Below, piece by piece: positions 35,401 to 46,461 of a stretch of 64,000 nt of DNA. The number at the start of each line of letters is the position of its first letter. Position 1 is the stretch's first letter. A program made the translations under genes and the position numbers. Source of the stretch: Linnemannia hyalina. Its lineage: Eukaryota; Mortierellomycota; Mortierellomycetes; Mortierellales; Mortierellaceae. The notes beneath the pieces were generated by a model that was given only the letters and a program-made list of their open reading frames with translations, was not told the origin of the DNA and did not search any database. The DNA lies in the NCBI GenBank assembly GCA_019671135.1, contig JAHRHY010000015.1:1364001-1428000 (forward strand), read 5' to 3'.

Positions 35401-38400
35401 ATGACCCATCACTCATCCATGCAAACCCATGCCAATGGAGACGAAGACGACCCTAACAACAAACAACACACCGACAGTTTTCACGGCATCGAAATCGACG
35501 TGCAAGATATAGAGTATCTCGAGGACGACCTGTGCAACCTCCGATTGCGGCGACTGGGAGAGTTACAGCAGCTCATCTACATCCTTCCTATGGCCAAGGC
35601 CAACCTCCAAGCCCAAGACAACGACCTCTTCTCTCTCAAAGAGAAAGTGCAAGAGTTTTTAGCGAGTCAACGTCAAGTGATACTTATTCTAGGAGATTCA
35701 GGAGCTGGCAAGTCAACATTTAATCGACACTTGGAACACCAGCTCTGGACCGACTACAAGCAAGGCGGGCCCATCCCTCTCTACATCAATCTTCCCACCA
35801 TTGACGACCCAGAGCATGATTTGATCGAGAAGCAGTTGCAGCACCACAACTTCTCGAATGACCAAATCCAGGAGATGAAGCAGCACCGACAGTTTATTCT
35901 CATCTGTGATGGTTACGACGAGAGCCAGCTCAAGATCAATATCCACACCACCAACCACCTCAACCAACCGGGACAATGGAGATCCAAGATCGTCATCAGC
36001 TGCCGTAGTCAGTTTTTGGAATCGGACTACCGCTCTCAATTCCAGCCTCAACCTGTCGATCGACTTGGATAAATCTCTTTCAAGAAGCTGTTATTACGCC
36101 TTTTTCCAAAGAGCAGATCGAGGAGTATGTCACTCGCTACGTCCCGCTCGAGCCTCGACCTTGGGTTACTGAGGACTACATGCGGATGCTCACCACTATC
36201 CCCAACCTCATGGACCTGGTCAAGATCCCCTTCCTTCTGACGCTAGCGCTCGAAGCTTTGCCATCCATTGCCGAGGGCAAGCAGGATCTCTCGACCGTCA
36301 GGGTGACTCGCGTTCAACTCTATGATACCTTTGTTGTACATTGGCTGGGTGTCAATAAACGGCGTCTCCAGAGCAACGTCTTGTCACAGGATGACCGACG
36401 GGTCCTCAATCAGCTTTTGGATGCTGGGTTTATATCGATGGGCACTGACTACGCTATGAGGCTGGCACTGGCGATTTTTGAGAAACAGAATGGAAACCCA
36501 GTTGTCCAGTACACCCACTTTCATGACCATGACACCTGGAAGGAGGAGTTCTCTTGGAATAGATCCAGTTGTGCGACTCTTGCAGGAATCGTGTCCATTG
36601 ACTCGTACAGGCAACCAGTTCCTGTTCCTTCACAGATCCATGCTGGAGTATTTCTTTTCTCGAGTCGTCTACAACCCGGTCAGGACGGACGATGACTCTA
36701 CAATGGAAACGGAAACACGTCCCTCTATCGCCCATGGGTTCGACCCTAGTAACCCGTTGTTCCGACGTAACTTGCTTACTGAACCCTCCATAATTCAGTT
36801 CCTATGCGACCGCGTAAAGCTCGACTCGACTTTTAACCAGCAGCTCCTCACTGTCGTCAACCTTTCCAAGACAGATGCCGCCGTTACCACCACCACTGCC
36901 GCCACCAACGCCATGACGATCCTGATCAAAGCCGGCAATAACTTCAACGGCGCCGATCTCCGCGGCGTCAAGATCCCTGGTGCCGACCTTTCCGGTGGTC
37001 AGTTTGACTATGCGCAGTTCCATGGAGCAGACTTGATGGGTGTCAATCTTTCGAGGAGCTGGTTGCGAGAGGCGGATTTGAGCGGCGCACAGATGGATGG
37101 TGTCCAATTTGGGGAACTCCCGTACCTGCAGTTCAGTAAATCTGTGGTTGCCTGTGCCTACTCGCCTGATGGAGGTATGCTTGCCGTGGGTGAGGCGAGT
37201 TGGATAGGCGGGGAGTTAATTAACGACAGCGGCGTTAGCATTTACGACACCTCATCTTGGACGAGCACCTACTCTTTTACAGGACCGGAAGAAGTGAAAA
37301 CTATGGCATTTTCACCCGACGGCACAAGGGTCGTGTTTGGAGGGAATGATGGGTTTGTTAGGCTGTGGGATTGTGCCAGCGGCCAAGAGATGTTCGACAT
37401 GGAAGGGCACCAGCACAGAGTGAACTCCGTTGCTTTTTCTCTCTGTGGCAAGCAAATAGCCTCGGCCGGAGATGACCATACAGTTCGATTGTGGGATTCG
37501 TATACCGAAGAGAGTCTCTTTGTCTTGGTGGGTCACACGAGCGAAGTCTTGATCGTCAAATATTCTCCGAGCGGAGAGTGGCTGGTGTCGGGTGGTAACG
37601 ATAAGACTATTCGGTTTTGGAGCCCGGAGACAGGAGAACTAGGGATTGTTTTGGAGTCTTCCTTGGGTGAGGTTTGGACTCTTGCCTTTTCTACTGATGG
37701 ACGGTGGATTGCTTCTGGCCATGTGGTGGGAGGATTGCAACTTTGGCACGCGGTGTCTGGAGAGCCAGGCCCTGTCCTGCATGGCCATCTCAAAAGGGTT
37801 ACGGGAATTGTGTTTTCTCCAGACAGCCGGTGGATCGCTTCTTCTAGTTACGACAGCACAGTGAGACTATGGGACACGTCGACAGGCACTCACATTAACA
37901 AGTTGTCAAGCCATAAGACCCCTGTGAACGATGTAGCCTTTTCTCCGAATGGCCATCAAATCGCATCGGGCGGGAAGGACAGCAGGGTGCGACTGTGGGA
38001 TGTGGACTCTATTTTGACGTCGAGTGTTGAGCAGCAGGTTCAAATCTCTAATGTACGGAAGACAGTGTACTCCCGGGATGGTCAATCTATCCTCATACTC
38101 TGCGGCGACCAAAGTAGCCACGACGAAACTGTCCAAGTCCAACAATGGGATTCTACGACAGGAGCGCCTGTACCACTTCCGATTGAGTTATCGGGAGAAC
38201 CACCAGTCGTGTCCGTGTCATATTCATTAGACGACGTCCCAACCGCAGTTGTCGAACAAGACGAGACTCTTCGATTGTGGGAGCTTCAGGAAGGAAGACG
38301 AGAGACTATTTTGGAAGGCTCAAGGGAGGCGAAGTTCGTTACCATGTCGCCTTGCTGTCGTTGGATCGTTTCTATTGACAGGGACAACACCGTGACGTTG

Positions 38401-39138
38401 TGGGACCTTGACAACACTCAACAAAAGCACGTACTTATTGAGAAAGGCGGAGTCGGTGGCATGAATATCATTCACTTGGCATTCTCGGCGACCGGACATC
38501 AGCTTGCAGTGGGCACTTGGGGTGGCACCATCTGGCTCTTTGATGCCCAATCGAAAGGTTTAAAAACGTCCAAGTCGATACATCGGGGCATTTCAGCGAT
38601 ATCATTTTCGCCGGACGGCCAACAGCTTGCAGCCGGAACCGCTGAGTGCTCGATCTACCTTTGGGGCTTACAATCAGAGGAGCGCGCCATCGAGCTGAGA
38701 GGACACACAGAAAGGGCGATACGCATTGCTTACTCACCTTGCGGCGAATGGATTGCTTCCCGCAGTCGGGACAATACAGTGCGAGTCTGGCGCAGGCGGC
38801 GACTGCCAGGCGATACAGAGACCTGGTCGTGTGTCTCAACGCTCCACTGCTACTTTGACATTGTCCATGACATTGCCTGGAGTCCGACCGCCCCTTTGGA
38901 ATTTGTCACCGCTTGCAGAGACGAATCAGTCCGGGTCTGGCGAGTGTCGAGCGATGATGAGGATGTTGTCGTCAAGCTACTCTGGGGTACCAATCTTGCG
39001 GTTCTCCATGCCGAGGGTCTTGTGCTCAAGGGTACGACTGGTCTTAGTCCGATGCAAAAGGAGTTGTTGGTCCAGCGCGGCGCCATTGATGATTCGTTAA
39101 CATTGGAAGAAGATGGACGATCGGACGTTGAGGAGTAG
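35401..39138 (+). pseudogene. NLR-C: NACHT/pentapeptide/WD40 pseudogene lacking the ARM-like domain
   Basis: It starts MTHHSSMQTH and enters the NACHT region after about 90 residues (GDSGAGKST at 98-106, LICDGYDES), so the 580-residue helical domain of the other copies is absent. Compared with NLR-D, the stretch after QPQPVD is 10 bp shorter, giving a frameshift and a TAA at about 36070. A second frameshift of one extra base lies near 36553 (after TWKEEF). Together they restore the original frame, which then runs through LHRSMLEYFFSRV, the pentapeptide linker and all WD40 repeats to 39138. The NACHT sequence is of the same subtype as NLR-D. The WD40 part and tail (DGRSDVEE) are closest to NLR-B. 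A downstream fragment could still be expressed from an internal start. Confidence 0.75.
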
Positions 39139-39539
39139 GAGATACGATTATTATGGAAAATGAAAATCCAGGAAAGAGTAGATGAGTTTCTTACAAAACA
39201 CAACCCAAGATCGTCTTATTGACAGAACATGCACCACAGTCAAATAGAAAAGCGAAACGATGGAATTAAAGTGATTCAAGTGTTATTAAATCGTTATTTT
39301 GTGCCTGAATGATAAATCTAGGACTCTCTTTTTCTTAATTTCATGAGGCCCACCGGTGGAAACAAGAAGCTCGATGTGACGCTCAGGGATGCAGGGAAAG
39401 AAAGGCAGACAAGAATCATATGTCTTCGGATGCAAGGGCAAGTACCTAACACGGCAGTTCATTTTGCGAGAATACACGGACAAGCCCAAATGGTCCGATG
39501 AAGACCTCCACACTTTGCTCTCCTTTAAACCGAGGTGCA
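39139..39539. other. AT-rich gap after NLR-C
   Basis: No supported gene. The right part may be the degraded beginning of the DDE transposase fragment that follows. Confidence 0.4.
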
Positions 39540-39829
39540 TGTCGGTTGTCGGGATCATGGGCCGACTCCTCAATTTTCTAGCGGATGGATGTGTACAAGG
39601 ACCCTCAGGACCACTTCTCACCTGGGAATATTTACTGGCTGATTCGGCTTATCGTCTAACGACGACTTGCATTCCAGCGTACAAGGCACCCGCAGTAAAT
39701 TTTTGCCTGAGAATAGGAACTTCAACCCGAGTTCGTAACGAGCATTGCATTGAAGTGCTCAAGTCTCGGTGGGGATCTCTGCGAGAGATGAGTATATACA
39801 GGTTATGCGTCATTTTGTTGAATGAGTAG
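39540..39829 (+). pseudogene. Decayed DDE (Harbinger/DDE_Tnp_4-type) transposase fragment
   Basis: Two frames together give the family signature: GSWADSS, then (after a TAG) RMDVYKDPQDHFSPG in one frame, and EYLLADSAYRLTTTCIPAY with RVRNEHCIEVLKSRWGSLRE in another. The Asp of LLADSAY and the Glu of RNEHC fit the second and third catalytic positions of DDE nucleases. The stop, the frameshift near 39625 and a missing segment after IPAYKAPA show it is dead. The ends of the element were not found. Confidence 0.7.
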
Positions 39830-40260
39830 CATCGTGCTGTGTACTCCACAATATGTTGATACAGCTAGGCGATATATGAGAGGAGATATATCCGGAAGGC
39901 GAGGGTGTCAGGGAGGGTGGTGAAAGCTGGTTGGACGTCGTCCCAGTATCAGAGGGGGAGGTGGTTGATTTGCTTTTGGCGGAGACCCAGGTCTGGGAAT
40001 GTTTGGGAGAGGGTTTGGAGGAGGTTGAGAAGGTAAGAGGAGGGTGTTATGCTGATGAAGAGGAAGGTTGGGCATGGGCGGTAGTAGCCGTTGATAACTG
40101 TTTTTGGGGACGTTGGTTGTTGGTCTGGAATGGTTGAAGTGAGGGTTTGGAGGTGAATACACCAGGCGTCGATGTGCTCGATGATTGCGGGGATGGTGGT
40201 GGTATGGATTGGTGGTGATGGAGTGTAAAGAATCCGACCATTGTTGTTTGGGGTAGGTAG

Positions 40261-40268
40261 CGGGTTAG
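40261..40268. repeat. Left target-site duplication of the hAT element
   Basis: CGGGTTAG, matching the right copy CGGGTTAC at 44385-44392 in 7 of 8 bases. Eight bases is the hAT target size. Two extra bases (TC) lie between this copy and CAGTG. Confidence 0.55.
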
Positions 40269-40324
40269 TCCAGTGAACCACACCACTGGTGGTCCACCGG
40301 ACGAGAAATTAAATAAACGGTCAC

Positions 40325-40455
40325 ACACCTGTTCTCCTTCCAGTGCACACCTGTTCTCCTTCCAGTGTACACCTGTTCTCCTTCCGGTGTACACCTGTTC
40401 TTCTACCAGTGTGCACCTGTTCTCTACCAGTGTACACTTATTCTTACACTGGTGC
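40325..40455. repeat. Left subterminal repeat array of the hAT element
   Basis: Five to six copies of an approximately 20-bp unit (ACACCTGTTCTCCTTCCAGT and variants). Such subterminal arrays are usually transposase-binding sites. Confidence 0.75.
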
Positions 40456-40640
40456 ATGATACTGCTCGTTTTTTTTGCCACCTTCGCATGCGTCACAGCG
40501 TCGGTGAGGCTTGGATACACCATGCTCTGACACAGAAGGAAGGAGTAAAGAGTATGTTGTAGGAAATACATTCATCATCATCCCTATCCCTTTCCATCAT
40601 CTCTACATCTCTACCCTATAACCTTCCATCATCGCCCGCA

Positions 40641-43600
40641 TTGAATTACAACTACGATCCCTTAGAGGATACCACATACGATGACTTGGAAGAAGATCCC
40701 TATTCTCACAGTCCACAAGGAGAAGAGTTCGAGGAAGATTTTCCTTCGAAGCTTAGGCGAAGTGCCATTGGAGCCCGAAACGCTGATGACGAAATGACTG
40801 ACGGACCTGTTGACGAAAACAGTAACGAGGGCGAAGTTGAGTCCCTCCTTTCAGTAAGTTGTTTGAAATTATCGGATCTGATTTTGTGCCGTCCCAAGTT
40901 GTGCGAGTTTACTTGCTGACCCTGCCCCTTTATTCGATTCGTGCAGCCTAGTGCGGAAGCGCGTTTTTGGGGACAACCGGGAGAGATGTCTACGGTCGTT
41001 CGTGCGGAACCTCCTGCTGTTCTTGAGCCCCCTCCATTGCTTCGCATAGCCTCAATGCCCGAAACAACTGCCAACCCCGTAGCGTCTCCCTCTCGTTCAC
41101 GGGTTGCTTACCACCCTTACCGCTCCCAATCTTCCTCAGCGCTCTCCGATACCGCGGATTCGACATCGATTTCTGGATTATCTCGACGTGAGAGTACTGA
41201 TGACCCCGAGACGCGTGATGCTCCAAGGGGTATTCCAAGGTCTCAAACATCTCACTCCAGGGCCACTTCAATCGCCATTATTGAGGACATGAGGACCGGG
41301 ACCCCGTTGTATGATATGAACCCAACTCAAGTTCGTGGAGAGCAGCGTCGCCAATTGCGTGCCCAATATGCGTGTTCGGAGCGATGGCTGCAGGTGGTGG
41401 AGAGATGTCATCCGTATGAGCTCCCTTCGCCTGAGGATTGTAGCGAGCATGCTCCAGAGGAGATGAAGGCTTTGATACATGTTCCAAACCGTGCGCGGGC
41501 TCGTGGTAAGGCCATCTTCTCTCATTTTTTCCGTTCGGTCAAGGTCTTCGATGAGGGAGAAGAAAAGAGCAAATACATCTGTGCCATAATGACCGACGAC
41601 TCCTGCAAGACCAAGTTATCCGGTGGTGCTGGAATGATCGGCCGGGAAAGTCATATGAATAGCACCCACAAAGCAGTGTACGAGGCCTTCCGATTATTCC
41701 AGGGGCTCCAGAATTGCCTGGATCGCTTGCCAGTCGACCCTCACGCGTCCCAGGAGCAACAAGAATACCAAGCACCTTCGACCCCCAAGCGGACACCCAG
41801 GAAATCGAAATTTCAGAGCGCCTTACCCGGTATTCCGATCCCTACTTTGGAAGATAAGGCAACTGTGGAAATATGCTGGCTAAATCTCCTCAGCGAGGGT
41901 GCGGTGAACTACTCTTTGTTCGACAATCCTAATTTTCGGAAAATCAAGGCAGTGAGCATGCGGGGATTCGACGTCCATGCCTCACAGACGATGAAGAAGA
42001 AAGTCGCCAATACCACCCGTGACAAATATCTCCACCTTCGAGGACTGTTTGCCAGGGACTTAGACCGTTGCGCTATTACATTCGACGGCTGGACAAGCGC
42101 GGACCAGCGCAAGTATCTGGGGATCACAATGCACTACATTACCCCAAGCTTACAGATGGACGGCAACAATCCTCCTCGACATGGTGCTAATTGAAGGAGA
42201 GCGTCAGACGGGAGAGTATCTGCTGATAAAGCTTAGTAAGGTTCCTTTTTTTTTTTTTTTTTGGATATTGTTGTCTTATTAAGGTAGGAGGCGGTTTGGG
42301 CTAATCTACGAATCATATTATCAGATCCTAACACGTATTCCGCTTTTCTTTCGAATATAGAAGAAGTTCTCGCAGCCTGGGCTTTGGAAGGCAAGGTCAT
42401 TGCCGCAACAACAGATCAAGGCGCGAATATGAAAAAGTGTCTGTCTCTTTATCAGCAAGAGACGAGTAACGTGGCCTGGATCGCGTGTGCTGCACATAAA
42501 ATGCAGTTGTGCATCAGCAAAGCGTGGGAAGCATCAGCCACGGTTGCAGCCCTGATCAGCAAGTGTTCGGAAGTGTCCGTTTTTTTTAGAACCCACCCGA
42601 ATGCGATGTCAATCCTGGCAGAGGAGCAGAAGGTCCTGTTCGGCAAGAGCTACAAACTTCTTGCGATGAACCACACTAGATGGAACTCCAAGTATGTAAT
42701 GATCGCCCGGGTCGTCAAGGTTTCTCCGGCCTTCGGAAAAGCATACCGACGAATGCTTGCAGCCCACAACGACCAACGAACCAACGCCCTCACGCTCAAA
42801 AAGCTCATTCCATCCGGAGAAGAGGTCGCTATCCTCAACGAGCTCATTCGACTTCTCCAAGGAGCAGCCAACTTCACCCATTGGGTAGGCCAACTTGAGA
42901 ACCCGACTATCTCACAAGTCTATCCCAGGATTGAAGGAATCCTTCCTGCTATCGACACTTTCGTCACCGACGGACCACGAGAGATGCATCAACAGCTGGA
43001 GAAAGAGTTGCGACAATCATGGAGCTATGAGACTATCCCGATTCCATGCTGGTGGCCATGTTCCTAGCCCCAGCTTATGGAAAGCTCGACATGTGGAATA
43101 CGCCGCTCCCCGCCGATGCACGCCTCCCCCCGGCCTTCGAGGTGACAGATATGGTCTTCCGAATGTTGAATGGAAGAAGCGATCCATCGACATATTTGTG
43201 CAAGGCTAAATATTTGGTCGTCGCAGAAATCATTCGCTTACAGGAGGAGGACGCCCAACGCTCTGCCCAGAACCGTCAGGATTCCCAAGTATCGACTCCA
43301 AGCCGCCAGAAGAGATTCCACTCCGGGCCCATTCAAACATTGGTCAGGCGAAGGATGAATGCCGCAATGATCGTGCAGGATTACTGCGAGCAAATAGCGG
43401 CCGAGGAGAATGATTTTTCCGAATTTGCAGATCTTCCTCTGGATTACTGGAACGAACGGCAGGAAGACCCCGAGGCAGCATATTTAATCCGCGTGGCTCG
43501 CGCTTACTTGGGAATCCCAGCTACATCATCTGAATCCGAACGATCGTTTAGTCGTGCCGGACGAATCCTAGGAACCAATAGGTGCAGGATGCTTCATACA

Positions 43601-43693
43601 ACTTTCCGGAACTTGATGCGCAACCATAGTTTCAACAAATTCTTCTGTAGATTTCCACATTACTTGAATCCTGGGTATCTTTATTGGCATTAA
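40641..43693 (+). pseudogene. hAT transposase, frameshifted
   Basis: The cut-and-paste transposase of the element. Exon 1 ends at 40853 (GTAAGT), exon 2 starts at 40947, and a further intron runs 42236-42360 with matching phase. Diagnostic parts: a degenerate BED-like zinc-binding region (ICAIMTDDSC...ESHMNSTH) near 41570-41670; FDGWTS with the first catalytic Asp at about 42081; TTDQGANM with the second Asp at about 42410; and the C-terminal dimerisation block (LGIPATSSESERSFSRAG) near 43510-43560. Two frameshifts break it: one near 42165 before LLDMVLIEGE and one near 43035 before MLVAMFLAPAYG. No splice sites explain either. No clear ATG was found for exon 1. The element is probably no longer autonomous. 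Confidence 0.8.
42246..42262. repeat. Poly-T tract in a transposase intron
   Basis: About 17 T residues directly after the donor site at 42236. Confidence 0.7.
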
Positions 43694-44159
43694 ATCCCTT
43701 CTTTTATAAAGCATATCAGACGAACGAACGGGTGGCGACCAAGTGATATGAGTAAGAGGAAAGCAAACATGAGGGGTGTCGCGTTGATATTATGGAGAGA
43801 TCATAACGTGTAAATCACGTATTTGCTCCTGCTTTATTGGTGTATGTGCTGATACAGTCGCGGGTATGGATGAAACTGAGGACTTACCAGCGAGTGAAGA
43901 AGGTGGGAGAGTGAGTTGAGTGAGTTGGAAACGAAGCAAGGACAGGAAAAAAATAATGAGCAAAGAAGTGACAACAGTGAGGAAATGCTTTTAGGGAAGA
44001 CATTGCCGTTTGGGGAGCGATGTTGAAAGGCAAAGCGAAGGCTGATGTGCGTGGACGCAGGTCAAATGTAGCATGGTTTTTACGACGCATACTGGGTGGC
44101 AACACAAGCAGTGTACAACAGAGAGCCAGATAGAGGATAGGTGTCTACTAGTGGAGATA
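43694..44159. other. Non-coding right arm of the hAT element
   Basis: No gene seen between the transposase end and the right subterminal repeats. Confidence 0.5.
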
Positions 44160-44167
44160 ATAAGAGA

Positions 44168-44262
44168 GAACCAGTGTACACTGGTAGAAGAACAGGTGTA
44201 CACCGGAAGGAGAACAGGTGTACACTGGAAGGAGAACAGGTGTGCACTGGAAGGAGAACAGG
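44168..44262. repeat. Right subterminal repeat array of the hAT element
   Basis: Four inverted copies of the left-end unit (GGAAGGAGAACAGGTGTACA and variants), opposite in orientation to 40325-40455. Confidence 0.75.
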
Positions 44263-44456
44263 TATGTGACCGTTTATTTAATTTCTCGTCCGGTGGACCA
44301 CCACTTCAGCACACCGATGGCCACACCGGAAGGTGGCTGAAGACGCCAATTTTTGCACCTGAAGTAGAGCGGTGTGGTTCACTGCGGGTTACTTCGTTTC
44401 CGGCGAAGGGTGTAGTGGGATGGTTGTAGGTAGATGATTAGTTCTGGGGATGGCAT

Positions 44457-44940
44457 TGTGAATGGGTTTCGGAATGTGGGAGAGGGTGATGGGGAGAAGA
44501 AAGAGGAAGGAGATTTGGATGGAGAGGAAGACCTGGGTACAACATGATTTTCATCATTGAAGGACAGCCTCCACCGTCTTTGAGAAAGCAAACAAAAGGA
44601 GGTTGTTGTGTGAGCTTCTTTATTTGCTTCCAAGAACGATCTGCAAAACATGCTTAGATTAGGGGGAGCACACACTGGGAAATAAGAATCCCGCAGAGCG
44701 AGAACAAACAGACGACGTCAGGGAATCAGAGAGAGGAGAAAAACTTGACAGAATGAGGTAAAGGACTGAGGTAGAGGGAAGCACATTACGTTCGTCTTGC
44801 TCACAAATAGGGCTGGACAAGGGACTGAGGAGGAAGCATGTGTGATCGGTCGAAAGAAGGAAGGCAAACGACACGATGGACGAAAGGAAGTGCCATGGTT
44901 GGCAAGTGGGCTCAAATATCTCGTCGTTGTTTTTTCAAAT
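44457..44940. other. Gap between hAT insertion site and PCYOX1 fragment
   Basis: No supported gene. It would be upstream of the split minus-strand frame and may contain its former promoter. Confidence 0.4.
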
Positions 44941-45351
44941 GTGTAGAGCCTGAGGTTGTGGTTGGTGAGGGATAGGGTGCGTCGACGGAGCAGAAACAGG
45001 CTGTGTTTGAGAAGCATACCCGAAAGCAGCACGATCAGGATGCACAGAAGAAGGCGGTTGAGGCTTGGGGACAGGTGGAGGTTGTTCCGAGCGTGTTTTA
45101 TGTCAACTCCTTTGAGCCCCTCATCTCCGTAAGTGTCTATGTCTTCTCATTGTTGTTGTATACTTGTTCTGTTATGTGTTGAGAAAAGCGAATGCCTTCA
45201 TTAACGCGTTTGTTATTATCTTTTTGTTTTGTTGTGGATTGATGTGGTATAGACGATGGAGACGGAAACGATTGCAGGAAAGAACATTGCCAGGCTGTTG
45301 TACGACCGGATCATGGGATATTTCCCTGTGGAGAAGATAGTCAAGCGATAA
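44941..45351 (+). pseudogene. PCYOX1 copy 3: 3' fragment only
   Basis: Starts abruptly inside exon 4 (EPEVVVGEG) and continues through the exon 4 donor (after 45128) and exon 5 (45253-45351, TMETETIAGKNIARLL). A TAG at 44973-44975 replaces a Glu codon. Everything 5' of this point, including the FAD-binding domain, is missing, so it is not functional. It marks the left edge of the unit that carries NLR-D. Confidence 0.85.
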
Positions 45352-46114
45352 ACAAGCATCAACAGCACGTACACACAAATGCACACACAGGAACCAAATT
45401 GCACATTGACTATCTTTAGTTCTTGTGGATGCGATACATTGAAAGGCATACAGGCGGTGCAGGGGTGAGGCTGGGCTGGACAGGACAAGGATCAAGAAAG
45501 CGATCGATTGAAAGGGCGCAAGTAAAATCAAGACGAAAGGCATTGCAAGTGGGTTAAAACATCTTGTCTTTCAATACGTACATTTGTCCCTTTTTGTACC
45601 GTTTCTACTTTCTCTTCCTTCGTTCCCTTCACTTTCTCCTTCGACATTCACTTCCCCTTTGTCATCGTCAACACCTTTTCCTCTCATTCTTCATCTTCTC
45701 TTCTCCTCGCATTCGTCTTTGATTTCGTTCATCAGACTCCTGCATCAGGAACCTGCTCCCTTCGCCATATCAACCATACACCTGTCCAAGTGAGAGTACG
45801 CCTTGTACAGCAAAAAGAGCAGCAACGAAAACGGTTCACAGGCTGTCCTCTGAATGATCTTTCTCTAACATGCATCCAATTGCCTTTTCACAATATAGTC
45901 AACATACTCCCTCTCCATAACTGGTCAAGTCTTACTTACATAACTCAAAAAAGTAGGCATTTTTTGCTGATATTGACGGCACCAACGACATTGAAGGCCT
46001 CGACTCTTTCCCACGAATCAGGTTCCATTGTTAATGAAAAAAAGTATTCCCTCAGCATTGAACGCCAGCATTTGCTAAAGATCACACAAATAGAAATAAC
46101 GAACAGGAAACAAA

Positions 46115-46461
46115 GTAGGTGCCTTGGTATTTTTGATAGCAACCCCGTCAGAAGGCTTCCTTGCATGTCGACAGCACGACTCATGTTGCTAATTACCTTG
46201 TACCTTGTTTGTTTGCGTCGTTTTCTTGCAGTACTCACTCTAGTTATTCGCCATCTCCGCCATTCTCACCATCTCCGCCGTCAGTCGACCGACTCCAAAT
46301 CCATCTTTGCAAACCTTGTAAACAATCACAGAAACACCTAAAGGTACGCACTTTGTGAAACATGAATTACTCCTCCATGTCTACCTTGCAAATGCGCCTA
46401 CACAATTTTTATTGAATACTAACATTCATTCATTGTCATTTTATCCATAACAGCTCACAAC
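46115..46461 (+). promoter_or_regulatory. Spliced 5' leader of NLR-D
   Basis: Donor GTAGGTGCC near 46115, acceptor TTGCAG at 46231, leader exon 46232-46343, donor GTACGC at 46344 and acceptor ATAACAG at 46453, just before the ATG at 46462. The exon carries a TAA in the ATG frame. Confidence 0.6.

Larger units (their letters stand above)
40271..44384. mobile_element. hAT-family DNA transposon (about 4.1 kb)
   Basis: Both ends read CAGTGAACCACACC inward, the CAGTG form typical of hAT elements, and continue as an inverted repeat (GGTGGTCCACCGGACGAG, then AAATTAAATAAACGGTCAC). The right end has about 63 extra bases within the inverted repeat (about 44305-44368). Inside each end are short tandem repeats. 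The element carries a decayed transposase in plus orientation and is flanked by an imperfect 8-bp duplication. It lies inside a minus-strand open frame between NLR-C and NLR-D. Confidence 0.8.
39865..44456 (-). pseudogene. Small unknown gene split by the hAT element
   Basis: On the minus strand an ATG at 44456 opens a 24-codon frame (MPSPELIIYLQPSHYTLRRK...) that reaches the hAT end at 44385. On the other side of the element the frame continues at 40260 (LPTPNNNGRILYTPS...) to a TGA at 39949-39951, for 127 aa in total when one target-site copy is kept. Beyond the TGA the same frame continues with YWDDVQPAFTTLPDTLAF to a TAG at 39865, as if the TGA were a later nonsense change. I do not recognise the protein. 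Exact in-frame rejoining supports a true former coding sequence. Confidence 0.5.

Noticed and set aside
40325..40455. Regular short repeats resembling a CRISPR array
   Set aside because: Units are directly adjacent without unique spacers, occur inverted at the other end of a hAT element, and the genome is eukaryotic.
42150..42180. Transposase frame changes explained as tiny introns
   Set aside because: No GT-AG pair of workable size fits here or near 43035; simple indels explain both.
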